A stretch of 64,000 bases of DNA from Ehretia macrophylla (GCA_037974665.1 CM075783.1:46996042-47060041); one strand, 5' to 3'. Shown: positions 31,673-46,000, counted from the first letter of the stretch. Notes: a model not told the origin generated them from the letters alone. Numbers and translations are program-made.

Positions 31673-33942
31673 TGTCACGCCCCGACCCGACCCCGCAAAA
31701 GGCCAAGCCCGGACACGACACACGGACGGAGTCTCCTCTGTACCGCAGACGATCCGAAAACCCTAAAATCAATATAATACTTGCGAAAGCCATATAATAA
31801 TCAAAACAAGCCAACTTTCTTTAAAAACATACATTTCTTATTATCCAACTTTCCAAACCAAAAATGATATGCATACTACACAAGTACTTATGCCACTAAT
31901 CAATTCCATTAGCATGCATTTTCTTACTAGTCACAAGAGTATAAGTTACAACTTTACATTCTTCCAACTTATACAACATAAGACCGTAGAGGCCTCAAAC
32001 TAGAAAATATATACAAGGCTACAAGCCTCAAAATTAAGCGACCTCCACGCAATATACATATCATGCAAGGCTCGCACAAAAATCTGGCAACCAACCACCA
32101 GCAAAGCAAAGAAGTGCAATCACGGGAACACCTCCACCTGTTCCTCCTCCTCAATTACCTCGAGAGGGTCTGCTTCAACTACTCCTGTAAAAATATGGTA
32201 TAGAAAGGAATGAGCAAAAACTATTGCTCAGCGAGGGCAATTGGTCTCAAGGACGGAGATGAGAGGAGTATGCAATGCAATTAGCCAAGCAATGTATACA
32301 TATATCATACCGAGATATAACAAAGCCATCAACAAAGCAAGGCAAGCATTAAAGCTATAAACACTCATTCAAAGGATACGATACTCTTTTTCACGAGCAA
32401 CTTTCATACACGAATTCGATGACGACGCGCCGGCCCAAACCACCTTATAACACCAGTTTGGAATACCCCGGAAGTATCCATCAACCTACGACCCAAATCT
32501 CCCTGGGAGGCAACCCAAGCGAGAAAGGGAATAGCAGCGGAGCTAGAGCAACCAACACTGGCAACCCAAGGCTACCCAGAGAGGCCCATCACTCACGCGC
32601 GAGACACTATGCAATGCAAGACTCGATACAAGGCGATAAACAAGCGATAAAGCCACACGTGGGAGAATAACAAAGTAGGTTACTCTCGCACGCAATAGGA
32701 GCAATTGATAAGCAATTCAATCCAAAACAACTCAAACAAGTATTTCAAGTAATTCTAAGCATTCTATAGGCATAAAGACAAGAAAACACACAAAAACACA
32801 AATCGACCCCAACTATCAAAATGCTACCATTTCCAAACGAGCCACGAGTTCTGGAAACCAACTTCGCCAACCCTCCTAGGTCACCATAAGGCACGTCTAA
32901 AGACCCCGAAACCTTTCTTTACCCTAGAACTCGCGCAAAGCCCCGGTTTCCCCCTTTCTCGTTTGAACTACAACTATAACAACCAACGCCACAATCGCAC
33001 CAAAAGTGCTTCCATGGCCTCCCGAAACAATGCCAACACGCAAAACGAGAAAACGCTAAAGTCGACCTAAACGACCCCGACTTTCCCAAAGGCATAATTC
33101 TCGTTTTTTCCACTACGCAACCCAAAAAAACCACACATTTTAGCATTCTAGTGTACCTAGCACATTTCTACATCAACAGAAAGCATAACAGCGCAACTTC
33201 AACGTTTCAAGGTTTTACTATTCATAAAACACTATTCAATTAGCAATTTAATTTGCAATCACAACATTTAACCGTAGAAAATGTTACAAAGCTATAAATA
33301 CATGTTCTACAAATGCCAAGGAACATACTAGAAACATCAAATCGCTTTAAATAACGATCTACGGATAAATCTCAAAATTGACAAAGTTAACCTACATAAC
33401 GTTTAAATGTGCAAATAACATGCTTCCCTCACCTCAGGTACTCCTAGTCGCTAGGAAAACAACGCTAGTTGCCTCAGAAATCACCCCGCACGAGCTCACG
33501 CGAAGATTGAATGATTGGAAGTTGAAATCTTTTTTTTCTTTCTCTCTTGTTTCGGCCTGGTCCTCACTGTTTTCAGTTGCAATTTCTTTTTTTATTTTGC
33601 TTAGTTTTAGCTTATAAGGTGTTTAGTTGGTCAACAAGTCAAGGTCCTAGGTCAAACTACTTAAAACTTGGTCAAAGAGCCTAATTTTGTGCATTTTAAA
33701 GCCATTTTAGCTAAGGTAAGATCAATTAAAGCTAGCAACATTTAAAATATAAAATTTAAGTCATCTAAACACTAGTTTCACTATTTGCTGAGGACTGGAA
33801 ATCGTTCTCTAGCTATCGCTCCTTAAATGCAATGCACGTTGCGACGACGAGAAAGTAACAATTAATTCACAAAGAATTTAAGGAAATATAATTTTCAAAA
33901 TAATAAACAAAGAATTTTCACATTCCGGGCTCGGGTATTACA
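31673..33942 (-). mobile_element. Array I: middle LTR shared by both copies (2.27 kb)
   Basis: Complete LTR, in its own direction TGTAATACCCGAG to GGGCGTGACA. It serves as 3' LTR of copy 2 (PPT on its right) and 5' LTR of copy 1 (primer site on its left). Landmarks: TATA-like CCTTATAAG near 33612, donor GAG|GTGAGG near 33432, CCTACTTTG hairpin 32663-32687, branch-point hairpin 32211-32230, acceptor TTACAG and exon-2-like frame 32184-32120 ending EQVEVFP. Several bases differ from both outer LTRs where the outer two agree. Confidence 0.95.
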
Positions 33943-33978
33943 CCCTCTCCCCCTTAGAACAATTGCGCCCACGCAATT
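33943..33978 (-). other. Array I, copy 2: pre-PPT hairpin and polypurine tract
   Basis: The stem AATTGCG/CGCAATT (33961-33967, 33972-33978, loop CCCA) precedes the minus-strand purine run TCTAAGGGGGAGAGGG next to the LTR. Confidence 0.85.
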
Positions 33979-36900
33979 CTTACCTGGTCTACAAACAACT
34001 CCGGATACTGACCCCGAACTTGGTCCTCTCTTTCCCAAGTCGCTTCCTCAAACCCATGATGATTCCACAGAACCTTTACTAACGGAATACTCTTTCTGCG
34101 AAGCTCATGAATTTTCCGATCCACAATTCGAATCGGTTTCTCTTCATAAGACAACTTCTCTTCAATCTGCAAAGGCTCTGGTTCAAGTACATGTGAAGGA
34201 TCTGGATGATACTTCTTCAAGATAGACACGTGGAACACATCGTGCAGTCTCGACAAGCTCGGAGGCAAAGCTAATCGATAAGCCAAAGGACCCACCTTTT
34301 CGGTGATCTCATACGGACCCACATACCTAGGGCTAAGCTTCCCACTCTTACCGTGCCGAATCAATCCCTTCTGTGGAGAAATCTTAAGAAACACCCAATC
34401 TCCCAAATCAAACTCAAGATCCCGACGGTGCTTATCTGCATAACTCTTCTGACGACTCTGAGCTGTAAGCATACGCTGGCGAATAAGGTGAACATTATCT
34501 ACCATCTTAATCATCTCAGGTAACACAGTCGGATCAACTGTTCTCATCTCTCCAATCTCTTCCCAATATAATGGGGATCTGCATTTCTGACCATACAACG
34601 CCTCGTAGGGAGCCATACCTATAGTAGATTGATAACTATTGTTGTAGGCGAACTCCACTAAAGGCAAAAACTTATCCTAATTCTTCCCAAAGTCAAGCAC
34701 ATATGCCCGAAGCATGTCTTCCAATATCCTGATAGTTCTCTCAGACTGGCCATCAGTTTGTGGATGATACGCAGTACTGAAGCTCAATTTAGTTCCCATG
34801 GCCTCTTGCAAATTCTGCCAAAAACGAGATCTGAATCTGGGATCCCTATCTGACACTATACTATGTGGCACACCATGCAATCTCACAATATTAGCAACAT
34901 AAAGCTCAGCTAGCTTATCAAGGCTATCCTGTTTGTTCACGGGAATAAAATGTGTAACTTTAGTCAAACGGTCCACAACAATCCAAACAGAATCACATCC
35001 TCTCGGAGATCTAGGAAGATCGGTCACAAGGTCCATTGTAATATGTACCCACTTCCACTGCGGAATCAACAACGGCTGTAGAAGTCCGGCTGGCCTCTGA
35101 TGCTCAACTTTAACCCTCTGACAAGTCAAACATCTAGATACATACCCAGCAATCTCCCTCTTCATATTGTTCCACCAGAAGTGTTGTTTCAAATCTCTAT
35201 ACATTTTAGTACTGCCCGGGTGAATCGTATACCTCAAATTATGTGCCTCAGACATAATCTCATTCTTCAAAGTCGGATCACCAGGAACACATACTCTGTC
35301 CCTGAATCTGAAGATGCCATCTGCATGTAATTTAAACTCCGACTCTCCCCCTTTTGATTTTCTTGGATCTTCAAGATGTGAGGATCAGTCTTCTGAGCCT
35401 CTCTGATCTGTGCTAGCAATCCTGACTGAATCTGTAAACTAGCAAACCGAATCCCTACCTCAGTAGCTTCTGGTTTGCATGAACAAATTTCTTCCAAAGT
35501 CTCCCAATCCTTGATAATCAAGCTTGCAACAGTAGCCTTTCGGCTCAAAGCATCAGCAACAACATTTGCCTTACCTAGCACGTAGTTAATAGAACAGTTG
35601 TAACCACTCAATAGCTCTAGCCATCTCCGCTTCCTCATATTCAAATCCTTCTGTGAAAACAAATACTTGAGACTCTTGTGGTCAGTAAATATTTCAAATC
35701 TGCAACCCCACAAGTAATGACGCCACTTCTTCAATTCAAACACAACTGCAGCTAACTCAAGATCATGTGTAGGGTAATTAACCTCATAAGGTTTCAATTT
35801 CCTAGAAGCATAAGCAATCACCTTACCATTCTGCATTAAAACACAACCCAAACCTTCTTTAGATGCATCACTGTAGACAACGAAGTTCTCTGTTCCCTCA
35901 GGTAAAGCTAGTATAGGAGCTGTAGTTAGTCTCTTCTTCAATTCTTGGAAACTGGATTCATACTTGGCATCCCAATTATAAGCAACTTTCTTCCGAGTCA
36001 ACTGGCTCAAAGGTCCAGAAATTTTGGAAAAGTCTTTAACAAATCTCCGGTAGTAACCTGCCAATCCAAGAATACTCCGAATCTCTGACACCGTCTCAGG
36101 TCTCTTCCAAGATGAAACAACTTCAATCTTAGCTGGGTCCACTGAAATTCCTCGATCTGAAATGATATGGCCTAGAAAAGATATATGATTCAACCAGAAC
36201 TCACACTTGCTGAATTTAGCAAAAAGTTTGTTTTCCTGCAAAGTCTGAAGCACAATCTTCAAGTGTTGCTCATGCTCAGCCTCGTTTTTCGAGTACACTA
36301 AAATGTCGTCAATAAAGATCACGACAAATTGATCAAGGTAAGGTCGAAAAACTCTCTGCATCAAGTCCATGAATGCGGCTGGTGCATTCGTCAAACCAAA
36401 CGGCAAAACAACAAATTCATAGTGGCCATATCTAGTCCTGAATGCCGTCTTTGGTATATCGTCACTCCGAATTCTAAGTTGATAGTAACCCTGCCTCAAG
36501 TCAAAAATGGAGTAAACACTCGCACCCTGCAACTGGTCAAACAATTCTTCAATCAACGGCAATGGGTATTTATTCTTAATCGCGACTTGATTAAGTCCCC
36601 TGTAATCAATGCATAACCGTAGCGTGCCGTCTTTCTTTCTCACAAACAACACAGGCGCACCCCACGGCGAAGAACTAGGTTGTATAAACCCTTTCTCAAG
36701 CAAGTTCTGAAGCTGAATTTTTAACTCCTGAAGTTCAGCCGATGCCATTCTATAAGGACTCCTAGAAATTGGCGCAGTGCCTGGCACAAGATCAATCATG
36801 AACTCAATCTCCCTATCCGGTGGTAAACCCGGTAATTCCTCGGGAAATACACCAGGGAAGTCTCTAACAATCGGAACCTCATTCAAACTCAACTTATCAG

Positions 36901-38569
36901 TAGGCTGATTGATCAAATAGGCTAAGTAAGCTTCACAACCCCTATTCAACAACTTAGAAGTCTTGATCGCTGATAAAAGTGGAATGCGGGCAGCCCTGCA
37001 GTTCCCAACAATCTCTAGTACCCGTAGGTCAGGAACCTTAAGATAAACGACCTTTGTTCTACAATCCAACTGAGCATAATACTTTCCCAACCAGTCCATT
37101 CCCAAAATGATTTCAAAGTCACGGAATGGCAATATAATTAAATCAGCAGGAAATTTACGGTTCTCAATACATATATCACAAGATTTGCAAATAGACTCAG
37201 TAACAAATTTCGCACCCAAAGGAGTACTAACTTCAACTTCATGAGGCAAATTATCAATGCAAACATTCACAGATTGTGCACATGCAGGAGTTATAAACGA
37301 ATGTGTAGCTCCGGGATCAATCAAAACTTTAACTTGCTGAGTATTGAGAAGAAATGTACCTTCCACAATAGCTGTAGTATCAGGCAGCTCCTCCGCATCT
37401 AGTGCAAAGACCCTAGCCTGAACTCTTTGTGCTGGACGTGCACCTGCAGCCCTATTCTGAACACCTTGGCCTCCACCACGGCCCTGAACATTGTTATACT
37501 TAGGGCAATCTCTCACCCTGTGATCATCACTACCACAACCCGTACATTTACCACTCTTCCTCCAGCAGTTAGCCTCAATATGCCCTGACCGATTACAATA
37601 ATTACACTGCTGGTTTTGCCTAACTGCAGTGTTTCCCGTAGGTACTAGGGCTTTGGCAGGGGTAGGAACTGTACCTCCCTGCTGGGATCTAGTCACAGCT
37701 GGCCTAGCCTGAATCTGCTGCTGTGGCTGATACGGACGCTGCTGAGGAACCTGTACAGAAGCCTGATACTGCCTCGGCTGACTCTGGCTGCTCTGGCCCA
37801 AATACTGCTTCTTACTCGGCTGACTGCTCTCAGCTATCATCTTAGCCTTCCGTTTCTCAAACTTCGAGGCTGCCTGAAATGCCTCGGGAAAAGTAGTATA
37901 GGTTTGCCCAGTCAAATGCAACTGTATGTCCATTCTCAGCCCACGGACAAACCTATGAATCATCCTCCTAGCCGGCCGTACCAACTCGGGCATATACCTC
38001 GACAGGCTAACAAACCTAGCCTCGTACTGTGCAACAGTCATATTTCCCTGCTTCAGGGCCACAAACTCATCCTTCCGTCTTTCCATAGCCATCTCGGGAA
38101 TATATTTGTCCCAGAACTCACTTACAAAATCATCCCATAAATGTGGAACATCCTCACAGTCCCACCTCAACCTGACAGTATTCCACCACTGCTCTGCATC
38201 ACCCTCAAATAAGAATGACGCATAGTCTATTCTTGCCTCATCAGTATACCTCAATGCGGTGAAAATCTTCTCAACTCGATTAATCCATCTCTCGGCCGCC
38301 TCATCATCCGGCTCCCCGAAGAACTTTCCCGGCTCATGCCTTAGAAATTTCTCCAACTGATTATTCTCAACTCTATACCCCTGTCCACCAGGATTAGATT
38401 GATTTCCCTGGGGATTATTCCGGTCCTACCTCTGCTCATGCAGGACCTGTGTAATCTGGTCTACTGCAGTAGTCATGGTAGCCATAAACTGCTCAGGCAA
38501 CGGCTGCTGACCCTGTTCTGCTGCCTCTTCATCTGATCCTATACCTTGAGTACCACGACGTGGCGGCAT
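33954..38569 (-). pseudogene. Array I, copy 2: near-complete gag-pol polyprotein
   Basis: Minus strand from ATG 38569 (MPPRRGTQG) to the stop at 33954; 4.6 kb, the usual length for this type. Order: gag with capsid-like domain; two CCHC knuckles (about 37560); protease [11 protein letters not shown] (about 37310); RT with [11 protein letters not shown] and [11 protein letters not shown]; RNase H with [13 protein letters not shown]; integrase HHCC and DDE; GPY/F module (GKLSPRYVGPYEITEK); chromodomain-like end (IPLVKVLWNHHGFEEATWE). Breaks: TAG 38428-38426 (from CAG) in gag, TAG 34679-34677 (from TGG) in integrase, and the -1 frame change at 35348-35354. A lysine/isoleucine swap (YSIFDLRQ) also alters an RT motif. 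Best preserved gene in the window, but not intact. Confidence 0.96.
35348..35354 (-). other. Slippery-type heptamer between RNase H and integrase, copy 2
   Basis: Same A AAG GGG heptamer and same frame relation as in copy 1. The zero frame ends at 35267. Confidence 0.4.
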
Positions 38570-38862
38570 AGTAGCAATTTCACAATAGCTGGCAACATTT
38601 AAAAGCAGTTTATAGACAGAAATATAGCACATAAAATTAGATAACACTCAAGTCAATAACAATCCAATATTCTATCACACAATTCACATAAGACAAGTTT
38701 AACTTGCCAAACTATTTCACTTAAACACATAAACATTCCAAGTTCACAAAGTCATGCTAGAACATTTTCTTTTCACTTAGCAATCATACATAAACACTTT
38801 AGCATTTTAGACCTTTACCCCACAGACCGAGAATCATATCCCGGCTCATGCAAGACTATCAT

Positions 38863-38874
38863 GCTCTGATACCA
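38863..38874 (-). other. Array I, copy 2: primer binding site
   Basis: On the minus strand TGGTATCAGAGC, matching initiator tRNA-Met. Confidence 0.92.
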
Positions 38875-38882
38875 CCTAAAGA

Positions 38883-41153
38883 TGTCACGCCCCGACCCGA
38901 CCCCGCAAAAGGCCAAGCCCGGACACGACACACAGACGGAGTCTCCTCTGTACCGCGGACGATCCGAAAACCCTAAAATCAATATAATACTTGCGAAAGC
39001 CATATAATAATCAAAACAAGCCAACTTTCTTTAAAAACATACATTTCTTATTATCCAACTTTCCAAACCAAAAATGATATGCATACTACACAAGTACTTA
39101 TGCCACTAATCAATTCCATTAGCATGCATTTTCTTACTATTCACAAGAGTATAAGTTACAACTTTACATTCTTCCAACTTATACAACATAAGACCGTAGA
39201 GGCCTCAAACTAGAAAATACATACAAGGCTACAAGCCTCAAAATTAAACGACATCCAAGCAATATACATATAATGCGAGGCTCGCACAAAAATCTGGCAA
39301 CCAACCACCAGCAAAGCAAAGAAGTGCAATCACGGGAACACCTCTACCTGTTCCTCCTCCTCAATTATCTCGAGAGGGTCTGCTTCAACTACTCCTGTAA
39401 AAATATGGTATAGAAATGAATGAGCAAAAACTATTGCTCAGCGAGGTCAATTGGTCTCAAGGACGGAGATGAGAGGAGTATGCAATGCAATTAGCCAAGC
39501 AATGTATACATATATCATATCGAGATATAATAAAGCCATCAACAAAGCAAGGCAAGCATTAAAGCTATAAACACTCATTCAAAGGATACGATATTCTTTT
39601 CACGAGCAACTTTCATACACGAATTCGATGACGACGCGCCGGCCTAAACCATCTTATAACACCAGTTTGGAATACCCCGGAAGTATCCATCAACCTACGA
39701 CCCAAATCTCCCTGGGAGGCAACCCAAGCGAGAAAGGGAATAGCAGCGGAGCTAGAGCAACCAAAACTGGAAACCCAAGGCTACCCAGAGAGGCCCATCA
39801 CTCACGCGCGAGACTCTATGCAATGCAAGACTCGATACAAGGCGATAAACAAGCGATAAAGCCACACGTGGGAGAATAACAAAGTAGGTTACTCTCGCAC
39901 GCAATAGGAGCAATTGATAAGCAATTCAATCCAAAACAACTCAAACAAGTATTTCAAGAAATTCTAAGCATTCTATAGGCATAAAGACAAGAAAACACAC
40001 AAAAACACAAATCGGCCCCAACTATCAAAACGCTACCATTTCCAAACGAGCCACGAGTTCTGGAAACCGACTTCGCCAACCCTCCTAGGTCACCATAAGG
40101 CACGTCTAAAGACCCCGAAACCTTACTTTACCCTAGAACTCGCGCAAAGCCCCGATTTTCTCCTTTCTCGTTTGAACTACAACTATAACAACCAATGCCA
40201 CAATCGCACAAAAAGTGCTTCCATGGCCTCCCGAAACAATGCCAACACGCAAAACGAGAAAATGCTAAAGTCGACCTAAACGACCCCGACTTTCCCAAAG
40301 GCATAATTCTCGTTTTTTCCACTACGCAACCCAAACAAACCACACATTTTAGCATTCTAGCGTACCTAGCACATTTCTACATCAACAGAAAGCATAACAG
40401 CGCAACTTCAACGTTTCAAGGTTTTACTATTCACAAAACACTATTCAATTGACAATTTAATTTGCAATCACAACATTTAACCGCAGAAAATGTTACAAAG
40501 CTATAAATACATGTTCTACAAATGCCAAGGAACATACTAGAAGCATCAAATCGCTTTAAATAACGATCTACGGATAAATCTCAAAATTGACAAAGTTAAC
40601 CTACATAACGTTTAAATGCGCAAATAACATGCTTCCCTCACCTCAGGTACTCCTAGTCGCTAGGAAAACAACGCTAGTTGCCTCGGAAATCACCCCGCAC
40701 GAGCTCACTCGAAGATTGAATGATTGGAAGTTGAAATCTTTTTTTTTTCTTTCTCTCTTGTTTCGGCCTGGTCCTCACTATTTTCAGCTGCAATTTCTTT
40801 TTTTATTTTGCTTAGTTTTAGCTTATAAGGTGTTAAGTTGGTCAACAAGTCAAGGTCCTAGGTCAAACTACTTAAAAATTGGTCAAAGAGCCTAATTTTG
40901 TGCATTTTAAAGCCATTTTAGCTAAGGTAAGATCAATTAAAGCTAGCAACATTTAAAATATAAAATTTAAGTCATCTAAACACTAGTTTTACTATTTACT
41001 GAGGACTAGAAATCGTTCTCTAGCTATCGCTCCTTAAATGCAATGCACGTTACGACGGCGAGAAAGTAACAATTAATTCTCAAAGAATTTAAGGAAATAT
41101 AATTTTCAAAATAATAAACAAAGAATTTTCACATTCCGGGCTCGGGTATTACA
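38883..41153 (-). mobile_element. Array I: right LTR (5' LTR of copy 2, 2.27 kb)
   Basis: Complete LTR, a few percent or less different from the middle one by eye. CCTACTTTG hairpin 39872-39896; branch-point hairpin 39421-39440. Right flank AAAT (41154-41157). Confidence 0.95.
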
Positions 41154-41157
41154 AAAT

Positions 41158-41972
41158 CCTGAGCCATTACTTTGCTTGTAATTGCTCACTCAAAGTACTC
41201 GGCACTGTCCTGTTGTTGTCATTTCTTATTCGTACTTCTTTGGTATTGTGTGCTGAGATACTCTTGCCACTCATGTTTTCTATTGAATTAATCATCTCTT
41301 ATTTCTTAATTTCATTTCGCCTCAAGTACAACTTATTTGTTGGTTCCTTGAACAATCATCGAGAATTGAAATGTCTACTTGTTCAAGAATTTTTGTTCAA
41401 CATACTCAGCACTGTTTTGACTCGTCATCATCCTTTGTTCGTACTTATTTAACTGATAGGTGCTGAGACATTTTTTATCTTAGTTATCATGCTTCCTTAT
41501 TAAACTATTAGCCTTTTGATTCTCTAATCTATTTGACCTCTTGTTCACTTGATTGTTGGCTCAAATATGACTTTCTATATCCTTATTTCCTTATAAATTT
41601 CATAAGAGCCATATTCTGACCAATGTCACTTTTGAGATATTCCATTGATTAGTAATCATTCATGTTATCGTGACTGAGCTTTTAAACCCTCAGGGTGTTC
41701 ATAGAGCTCTTTTGTGGAGTAGGGGATGATTGATAAGTAGTGGTGTCATGCTAAGACCTTGGAGTTGCAATTTCTTTCATATGCAATATGATATTAGGTG
41801 GGAGTGAATTATGAATTGAGGCTTGTCTTGAAATTGTGATCATCAACTTGCAGTCAACGGAGTTTATTTCAATTAAGGTCTTTGTTTAGGTGTCATCCTA
41901 AGAGATAAATGGGAACTAAGAGAAGTATTGTTAAGTGTAACGATTGAGGATTTAATTGTCTATTAGTTCGAG
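41158..41972 (+). other. Element G: non-coding internal region (part 3)
   Basis: No retroelement protein motif. It contains a diverged direct repeat of about 70 bases (near 41188 and 41400), each with TACTC(A/G)GCACTGT followed by a TCGTACTT word and then GTGCTGAGA. Confidence 0.6.
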
Positions 41973-42008
41973 AATTGCGCAAACGCAATTGTTTTAAGGG
42001 GGGGAGAA
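41973..42008 (+). other. Element G: pre-PPT hairpin and polypurine tract
   Basis: The stem AATTGCG/CGCAATT (41973-41979, 41984-41990, loop CAAA) is followed by TTTTAAGGGGGGGAGAA, directly before the LTR. The element keeps its priming signals though it has no genes. Confidence 0.85.
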
Positions 42009-42596
42009 TGTGAGACCCCATATTTTGCCTTTATCTCGATTTGCGTGTTTTGCCTCATTTTGCGTGTTTTGACCTGTTTATGTGTTATATGAGTTAGAAT
42101 GTGCTAAATATGTGAATTATATTCCTAATACATACTATGTGTGCATTCATGAAATTTTCATCAAAAAACAGAATCATAAATTTTATCGCCGGTTTTAATG
42201 AATACTGTTTTTGAACACCTGTCTGCTAAAATTTTTCAAGGGTGTTTTAAATGTTTTAAAACCTAGTCCTCGGGTATTAATGGACCCGTGTTTGATTAAA
42301 ATGGATTTGGAATCGATTTTAAAATTTTAAAGGTTTTTACACTTTCTTTTGCAAGAAATCGAGTTTTAAGCTGACTCAGGTAAAAATGTTTAAATGTAAA
42401 ACTCTTTGTCACCTAAAATATATTGTATAGAATTAATTTAGGTGTCAATTTAATAGTTAAACAAGAAATAGTCAATAAATGAATTAAAAGACTAGAAATA
42501 ATTAAAAGCCTAAATAAAACTAACTTTGACTTTGCATTATTTTGTTTGACCTTAGCTTATATGCATCAATACACAATAGAAAGCACACAAAACACA

Positions 42597-42626
42597 CTCA
42601 CACACACACACACACACACACACACT
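42597..42626. repeat. (CA)n microsatellite in G 3' LTR
   Basis: About 14 CA units. The matching place in the 5' LTR (near 18724) has only a short mixed CACA/TACA tract, so it expanded after insertion. Confidence 0.9.
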
Positions 42627-43020
42627 GTCGTGAGTTCCATAGGAGAAAAGAGAAGGTTTTTCTTCAAGTTTTCAAAGGCAATTTTGCATTAGAAGTTGTA
42701 ATTCAAGGCCAATTTCCAACAACCAAAGCTTGATTCCACCTCTTGAGCATCCATTGAGCATCTTTCTAGCTTCATAACATATCAAAGGTGAGAGAAAAAT
42801 CCTAGATCTCAATTGTCATCTTTTATGTTTTTACGTATAATTGAATTTTGATCCGTTAGAAAGTTGAATTGATGTTATATTATTGCTCAGTGAATGCTAA
42901 GAATCGTTTATATGCGTTTATATAAAATTTGAACCATTGTAGCATGAATTTTTATTTTTTGGTATTAAAAGTTGAGTTGTTGGCTATTTGTTGAATATTT
43001 TGAGTTGTAGTAGTTGGAAT

Positions 43021-46000
43021 TGTAAAGCCCCGACCCTCACGAGACCGGAGGCTCTAGTAACCATGCTATTCTCAACCGCATCCCAACCCGGGCACATATT
43101 TTAGGAAAAACGGACAGAGTTTTTCCTGTACCGTGGACATTCTGGAAACCTGTAAGCATTCAAATAAAACATGAAGCAAAGGAACAACATTTCTAATTGA
43201 AATCCCAACTTCAAGGCCATCCGAGCCTTAAGCAACACAAGACAATATAAACACATACAAGCATGCAACGTAGCTAGAAGCAGAAGCATAAGTTATTACA
43301 TGCCACAATTCCATAACACTTACTACATCTACTTAGCTTTCAAATTGCAACTACTCAAATATATATACATAAGCCCTTAGGCTCCAAAATAGAACATAAA
43401 GTAGACAAGCAAGGTCTTCTACAGTTTAGCAAGCAATCACTCCAATCTCAAGTAATAGTACACAGCAACCAAGGCAACTTCTCCAACTGCACCACCTGAA
43501 ACATGTTTAGTGAGGTATGAGCAATCACAATTGCTCAGTGAGGGATAAGGTTTACCGGGGACGTGCAATGCAGCAACTTAACACAATTAATACAATAGAT
43601 AAACAGTGAATAACAGTTCTAATACCACATTTTAAAAGGATACAATCGATAACTCTTATCATTCCAAATCTTCGATCCCCGATCCACGAACCACGATCTC
43701 AATCTCGATATGCCGGCATCCCTTACACCAATAGGTACTCCGGATGTACCCGATCCTATGACCCAACACCCCCTGGCAATCTCCAGACCAGGCGAGTGAG
43801 GGAATAGCAGACGGAGCTAAGGCAACCAACACTGGCAAACCCGATGCCGCCCAGCGAGGCCATCGCATCCGCCACGACAATGAGGTTGCGCAACCACAAT
43901 GCAATGCAAGAATGATAACAATGACAATATAATCAGTAAACACATTTAAGGACAAAAAGTAGGTTGTCCTCGCACTAAGTTACAATTTAGCAACAATAAG
44001 CATATATCAATTACGCAATTATACTAAACAATATACTCTTTTAGCAAGAAAATAAACTATAATGCACGTAAGGATGCAGGTCCCTCACCTTTTAGGAAGC
44101 CAAACTTGCGCGAATTAAGCCAAGATTCCCTCAATATTCTCCAAAAGCATCAATTCCTTTCAATTATCACTACCTAATACAATCAACTATATGCATAAGG
44201 AGTGATTTCTTATTCTCAACTAAAGCTAGTTCATAAAGCCATTAATTTATCCAACTCTATTTGATTCCCTTTAATTCACATAACTAACAATATATTTCAT
44301 GGTTTAACAATCATTCTAATCAATATTTGAACAATACATAAACTCAAGTGATCACATATGCAACATTCTTTAATTTTTAAGTATCAGACAAAGACAATAG
44401 CATAATAAATAACATATACATAGCCATTCATATAAGTAGAAACACTATATAACATCTAACCAATAAGTTATATAAGCGTATCTTTACACATATAATGCAA
44501 TTAATAAGCAATATAAACATGTTTACTCAATCTTTAACTAGTATTGATATAACTTAAATCACAACTTCTCCGAATAGATGAACTTGTTACATAAGTACAT
44601 TTAAACATTTATCCAATCAATCAAGAATCAACTAACAACAATTATTACCATGGTTCATTACTTGTTCCTTAAGTCCATTCTAAATTCATACTCAACCAAA
44701 TCCATATAAACCAAGCAACTTAATTCATGAGACTTCACTACTATAATACGTACACTACACAAAGGCATATAAACATTTAATTACTCAATTATAAAACAAT
44801 TATCATGAAATTAACTATGCGAACACAAAGGGGTCAATATTATACTTTTCACAAAACTTAACCAAAAGCTCACACATACCTTAGAATAGCATTTAGACAC
44901 GCTAGGAGCAACTACAAAGCAATACAAGTACTAAAGCAATTAATTCATTCATTTCCCCTTTGTTCAACTAGGCTATTTAGCTTCTTATCGGAATTCAATG
45001 ATCAAGTTAAGCTAGCTAACCATCCTACCAATCTAAGGATACCTAAATACCTCATTTAGAACCTCCAAATCATAACCTAGAGCACAAGTACACGAAAACA
45101 CCAAAAATGCCTCTTTGTGGGTTTACACTACAAGTACCAATTTTGAAACCCAAACAAGCGAAACGAAAGCACTTCTAAGGTTTCAATACTTAATAAAGAC
45201 TAGCCATAACTTCGAAATGTGCCCGGATTCAAGTTAAACCCAAAACCCCTTATTAAAGTAGCCTATTTTGATCAAATTTCTCAAATTTTGAACATAGCAA
45301 GTGCAATTAACATTTTTCCCACGCTTATGGACCTAATTAGCAACTACTAGAAGCCTTGAATCGAATTAAATTGTAACTTTTTTCGGAAACCCTAGTTTAG
45401 CACTATTCATCATCTTCCCAAGTGCCATTTTCATTTTCAAGCATTCAACAAGCATTTTAAACCATCAAACATATTTTATGAAGTCATTAGAGCATATAAG
45501 AATCAACGGAACAAGAATTAAATCACTACAATATTAGATCACAAAAATAATAATACAAACTTTAATTGAATTTAATACAAAAATAGAATGCACCCTCACC
45601 TCTTTTGAAGATCAAAGAATGGTCTTAAGGTCCTAAGGATGAAGCACAACCAATTTGGGAAGCAATGGAAGCAAGAATGAAGCAAGGAGTAATTTTTTTT
45701 TTGAGAAATTACTATTCCCGTAACTCTTTTTTGGCCATTTTTTTGACCCATTTTTCTTTTTGTTTCTTGGCTTATAATATTCTCATGAGATGGTCAAATG
45801 GTAGGTCAAGCAATTAGGGTATTTTAGTAAGGGTAAATGGGTCATTTTGGTGATTAAATTTCAGCAAAACAAAATGCCAAAAATCTGAAAAATATGGAAA
45901 AATCCCGTTAGTACTATTCATCAAACATTTCGCGAATTTTTTTCCGTTGATACTGATATGCAATGCACGCACGGTCAGGGGCTATAGTCCCCCAAAAATA

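Noticed and set aside
41154-41157. Five-base target duplication for array I
   Set aside because: Only AAAT is shared (left TAAAT, right AAATC); reported as weak rather than a proven duplication.
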